From Microlunatus endophyticus (lineage in GTDB: Bacteria > Actinomycetota > Actinomycetes > Propionibacteriales > Propionibacteriaceae), in NCBI RefSeq assembly GCF_014646195.1, contig NZ_BMMZ01000015.1, positions 1-64,000 of the forward strand: DNA of 64,000 nt. The letters run 5' to 3'. Made by a program: the position numbers and the translations under genes. This document shows, one piece after another, positions 60,256-64,000 of the stretch (positions are counted from its first letter, which is position 1; each line of letters starts with the position of its first letter). The notes under the pieces were generated by a model, which saw nothing but the letters and a program-made list of their open reading frames with translations, was not told where the DNA came from and did not search any database.

Positions 60256-60585
60256 ATGGCCCTCGATGATTTCTACTACGAGACAGTCGTCAAGCAGCAA
60301 GCCGCGGACGTCCAGGCGCGTGCGGCCCGGCAGCAGTTGATCAGGATCGCCCGGACCGCTGCCAAGCGGGAGCGGAGAGCGCGGCGCGAGGTGCGCCTGC
60401 TTCGGGATGCGGTCGAGGGGCGGCGGCGCGGACCATGGCGGGTGCTGCGTGGCGCCTTCACCGATCGCTTCCCCCAGGCCCACCCGCAGCCGGAGACCAT
60501 CCGGGCCCGCGATGCGTCCGGAGGAGTATCGGACGGGCCGGCCGTCGCGGTGGCGGACCGACAGCGGTCCGCCGGCGCCCGCTGA
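60256..60585 (+). CDS. Hypothetical basic helical protein
   Basis: The 109-residue protein is not recognised. It starts ALDDFYYETVVKQQ and continues as a strongly basic amphipathic helix (RIARTAAKRERRARREVRLL near 35-54) with a disordered tail. AGGAGGAG precedes the ATG, so translation is likely. The 210 bp upstream show no other gene. It may bind nucleic acid or ribosomes; there is no evidence for a specific role. Confidence 0.7.
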   Translation: MALDDFYYETVVKQQAADVQARAARQQLIRIARTAAKRERRARREVRLLRDAVEGRRRGPWRVLRGAFTDRFPQAHPQPETIRARDASGGVSDGPAVAVADRQRSAGAR

Positions 60586-60647
60586 GGCCGAATGGCAGAA
60601 ACCGACATGGCACCGTGGCGCTCGTGAGGAGTGGCTCCCGACCCACG

Positions 60648-63373
60648 ATGAATCCCGGGCCGACCGTGGTGTCCCAGGCCGGGACCCTTGACCCCAGTCC
60701 CGGCCGCCGCGACGACGATCCCGCCGCAGCGCCGGGCCTTGTGTCCGGTGCTGCGACGGTGATCGTCGGTCGTGAAGCCGAGCTCGCCCGGTTGCGTACG
60801 CTGCGGGACGCGGCCTTCGCCGCCCGGCCGGGCACCGTCCTGATCGCCGGCGAGGCGGGCGTCGGCAAGACCAGCGTCACCAGCGCGTTCGTCGCGGAAA
60901 CGCTGGCAGCAGATCCGCGGGTCCGAATCGTCCGCGGCGAATGCGTGCCGCTGGGTGGCGACGGACTGCCGTACGCGCCCGTCGTCGGCCTGCTTCGTGA
61001 TCTTGCCGATCTCTTCGGCGAGCGGGAACTGCTGCGCCGGGCCGGTGCCGGAGCGCCGGAGTTGAGCTGGCTGATCCCCGAGTTCGGTGCCACTGACCGG
61101 ACGGTCGACGGCACCAGGCCGGAGAATCGGCTGCGTCTGTTCGAGACGATCCTGCGCCTGGTCGAGGATGCTGCCCGGCAGCCGTTGATCATCGTTGTGG
61201 AGGATCTGCACTGGGCGGACGAATCCAGCCGGCACGTGATCGACTTCCTGGTCCGGGCGGTCACCGGGGTGCCGGTGTTGATCATGATCAGCTACCGCAT
61301 CGACGAGCTGACCCGCCGGCATCCGCTCCGGCCGTTCCTGGCCGAGATCGGCCGGGTGCCAGCCGTGCAGCGGATCGAGATCGGCCCGCTGACCGACTCC
61401 GCTGTCGAGGAGTTGATCATGGCGAGTGCACCAGGACACGCTCTCCGGAGCAGCCATGATCAACAAAAGTCGCACGATCAACAGCGTTCGGAGTTGATCA
61501 AGCGGGTCGCCTCGGCCGGCGGCGGTATTCCGTATTTCGTGGTCGAGCTGGTGCGCGCCAGCCGGTCCGGCGGCGAGTTGCCGGAGACGTTGCGGGACAC
61601 CTTGCTGCTGCGGATCTCTCGGGTCGGTGCGGACTGTCAACGACTGCTCCGGCTGATGGCGGTCGGCGGTAACCGGGTCGAGCACGATGTGATCGCGACC
61701 GTTGCAGGTCTGCAGGCGATCGATCTCGAGCGGGTCTTGCGGGAGGCGATCGAGGCGAATCTGCTGGTGCCCGACAAGTCGGGCTATGGATTCCGGCACG
61801 CACTGATGCGCGAAGTGCTGCACGATGATCTGCTGCCGGGCGAGGTGACAAGGCTGCACCGGGCGTACGCGTCGGCGTTGGAAGAGCAACCCGACCTGAT
61901 GCCTGATTCGGTGCGCGCCGTCCAACTCGCGCACCACTGGTACGCCGCCCGGGACAACCAGGCAGCATTCTGCTGGTCGGTCGAGGCGGCGCGGCTCCAG
62001 CGTTACGGCTACGCCGAAGCTCTCAGGCACTACGAGCGCGCGCTGGCGTTGTGGGAAGTCGTACCGGAGCCGGAGTCGGTGGCCGGGCCGCTGCCGGAAT
62101 TCCTGGACGAGGCCTCGATGGCCGCCAACGATGCCGGTGACGGGGACCGGTCGCTGGCCCTGCTCAACGAGGCACTGCGGGTGGCCGGTCCGGACGCCGG
62201 ACCCGAGGCGACCGCACTGAGGCTGGCGCGCAAGGCCCGGCGGATGCTGAATCTGCTGCAGCCCGGGGTGCTCGATCTGATGGATCAGGCGATCTCCCTG
62301 GTGCCGTCGGACCAGCCGTCGGCCTTCTTGGCCCGGTTGCAGGACTACCGGGCCTCGATCCAGTTGCTGCTGGACAAGCCGAAGGCGATCGCATCGGCGC
62401 GGGTCGCGATCGAGACCGCCGCCGCGGCGGGCGATCCGGATATCGAGTCCAGTGCGCGGAACACGCTGGGCTGCACCCTGGCGACCCTGGGCATCGACCC
62501 CGACGAGGGCCCTGCCCAGCTCGGTCGGGCCGGCGAACTCGCGATCACTGATATGACCAGGACGCGCTATTAGATCAATCTGTCCGACACCCTGACGCTG
62601 CTCGGTCGGCCACGAGCGGGTGCGGCGGTCGCCTCCGAAGGGCTGGAATTCGCGGCCAGGGTCGGCTTGACCCGGCACAGCTCAGTCATGATGGCCGGCA
62701 ATGCAGCCGAAGCGGCCATCGAGCTCGGTGAATGGGAACACGCACGGGAGTTGGTCACCGCCGCGCTTCGCGACGACCCGACCGGGAATCACTGGATCCA
62801 TCAGCGTCGGCTGCTCGCCGTGATCAAGCTGTGGATGGACGATGATCGCGACGCGGTAGCGGAGATCCTGACCGACCTCGGCAGATTCAGCCAGATCGCC
62901 GTCAACGGACCCCAGTACCACGCAGGCATCTCTTCGGTCCGCGCCGAACTGGCGCTGGCGCGCAACGACCCGGTGACTGCCTGGCGCATCGTTCAGGAGG
63001 CGACCGACTCGTTCCCCTGGTCGGGAGCCCGTCTCGGGTCATTCGGGTCGCCGGGGAGAGTTTGCGCAGTAGTCGGGCGGCACGTGACCTCGGCGAACAA
63101 CTCGGGCTGAGATTGCTGGTACGGCTGGTCGACCACCTGGGTCCGGTCGGTGACGAACACCAGGAGCCGGCGGGGGATTCGCCGCTGGCCCGGCTCACCC
63201 CGCGCGAACTCGAGGTGCTGGCGCTGGTCGCCGACGGCCTGTCGAACCGCCAGGTCGGCGAACGGCTGGTGATCTCGTCCAAGACAGCCAGCGTGCACGT
63301 GTCCAACATCCTCGCGAAACTGGCGGTCACCAGCCGTGGCGAGGCCGCCGCACGCTACCGCTCCGCGTCGTGA
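60648..63373 (+). pseudogene. LuxR-family regulator with AAA ATPase domain, disrupted
   Basis: The reading frame encodes a large LuxR-type (LAL-like) regulator: VIVGREAELARLRTLRD, Walker A GEAGVGKTS near residue 71-79, IIVVEDLHWAD near 182-192, then helical repeats. A TAG at 62571 interrupts it where TAC/TAT (Tyr) is expected (R-Y-stop-INLSD), and the same frame resumes to 63110. A frame change near 63000-63060 is then needed to reach the C-terminal LuxR HTH (LTPRELEVLALVADGLSNRQ). About 100 residues before the HTH seem to be missing. It also has an in-frame HDQQ..HDQQ insertion near 61456-61480. It is most likely inactive. Confidence 0.85.
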
Positions 63374-63443
63374 TCAGCGGCGCCGTGAACGTTCACGACC
63401 CTGAGCTTCTTCCGCGGTCGGCGGGGCGCTAGCGTGATCCTTC

Positions 63444-64000
63444 ATGGATCTGTCCTCAGTCGAACCCGGTGTCGGAACACTGCCACCCCGCGCCCGTTTC
63501 CGCTCGAGCCTCGGCGAGCAGTCGCTCAACGGGGACTGGCGATTCCGGCTCAGCCCCAGCCTGGCCGCCGCACCGGCCGGGATCGAGGCTGAGGACTACG
63601 ACGACAGCGACTGGGACCGCATCCCCGTACCGTCCAGCTGGTCGCTGCACGACGTTGCCCGTCGCCATGGTGCGGCCCCGATCTACACCAACGTGCAGTT
63701 CCCGTTTCCGCTGGACCCGCCGTTCGTCCCGGACGAGAATCCGATCGGTGATCACCGGCTGTCCTTCGACACCGGCGAGGAATTCCTGTCCGGCGCGGTG
63801 CTGCGCTTCGACGGCATCGACAACACCGCCGACATCTGGCTGAACGGGGAACTCCTCGGCACCACCCGCGGCAGCCGGCTGCCCAGCGAATTCGATGTCA
63901 GCCACCTGCTCCGGCCGGCCGGCAATGTGCTGGTCGCCCGGGTCGCGCAGTGGTCGGCCACCAGCTACCTGGAGGACCAGGACATGTGGTGGCTGCCCGG
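63444..64000 (+). CDS. Glycoside hydrolase family 2 (beta-galactosidase-like), 3' end outside window
   Basis: The first 185 residues are visible. EQSLNGDWRFRLSPS near residue 28-42, IPVPSSWSLH near 60-69, IYTNVQFPFPLDPPF near 79-93, WLNGELLG near 131-138 and YLEDQDMWWLPG at the window edge are the sugar-binding domain motifs of LacZ-type GH2 enzymes. The catalytic barrel lies beyond the window. ATG at 63444. With GH3 and the kinase-like gene it suggests a local sugar-use region. Confidence 0.92.
   Translation, partial: MDLSSVEPGVGTLPPRARFRSSLGEQSLNGDWRFRLSPSLAAAPAGIEAEDYDDSDWDRIPVPSSWSLHDVARRHGAAPIYTNVQFPFPLDPPFVPDENPIGDHRLSFDTGEEFLSGAVLRFDGIDNTADIWLNGELLGTTRGSRLPSEFDVSHLLRPAGNVLVARVAQWSATSYLEDQDMWWLP

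Noticed and set aside
60276..62678. 800-codon leftward open frame opposite the LuxR-type gene
   Set aside because: The Arg/Gln/Asp-rich composition is typical of antisense translation; the plus strand carries Walker motifs and the LuxR HTH.

Overview
The window is about two-thirds GC, gene-dense, and reads as one chromosomal segment of a high-GC Gram-positive actinobacterium. Supporting this are SepX/GlpR, ANTAR and GAF regulators, ECF41- and ECF42-type sigma factors, many MarR, XRE and LuxR regulators, and GTG/TTG starts. The gene content fits Propionibacteriales (Microlunatus-like), but that placement is inference.

Layout, left to right. At 0-8.3 kb there is the end of an MFS transporter, then a leftward run nadA-nadB-nadC, a D-tartrate dehydratase-like enolase and a tyrosine phosphatase, with a divergent NrtR-type regulator. 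At 8.3-14.1 kb are a VOC protein, a DGPF protein plus ECF42 sigma pair, and a formaldehyde dehydrogenase, NHL-repeat protein and MFS group. At 14.1-20.3 kb are a LigD-type polymerase, a folate cyclo-ligase, moeA-moaC-moaB, an acetyltransferase, sepX, tRNA-Ala(CGC) and a decayed IS481-like end. At 20.3-31.9 kb are a DEAD-box helicase, a three-gene ANTAR/GAF cassette, and several redox enzymes each paired with a divergent regulator. At 32.7-41.3 kb is one rightward peptide-import operon that includes a carboxypeptidase, a serine hydrolase and a GbsR-like regulator. At 41.3-49.6 kb are an SDR/AraC pair, an ECF41 sigma with its carboxymuconolactone decarboxylase, a GH172-type protein, a YoaK protein, a flavin monooxygenase and a two-part cation/proton antiporter. 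At 49.9-53.1 kb are a sulfotransferase and a secreted arylsulfotransferase-like protein. At 53.2-56.9 kb are an F420-type reductase and a luciferase-like monooxygenase, MarR and FMN reductase operon. At 56.5-64 kb are GH3, a fructosamine-kinase-like gene, a decayed LuxR regulator and the start of a GH2 gene.

Regulatory logic is unusually readable. The ECF41 divergent pair carries a matching promoter on each side. The ECF42 pair has a matching promoter. Two MarR genes sit behind perfect palindromes, and an inverted repeat lies between nadA and nrtR.

The strongest signal not explained by genes is the hexamer TGATCA. It occurs about 120 times by eye against roughly 5 expected from base composition, and Asp-His/Asp-Gln codon choice appears bent to make it. 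It is absent from about 48.0 to 52.4 kb. Short repeat families inside and between genes are a second layer. I found no CRISPR array, rRNA or intact transposon.
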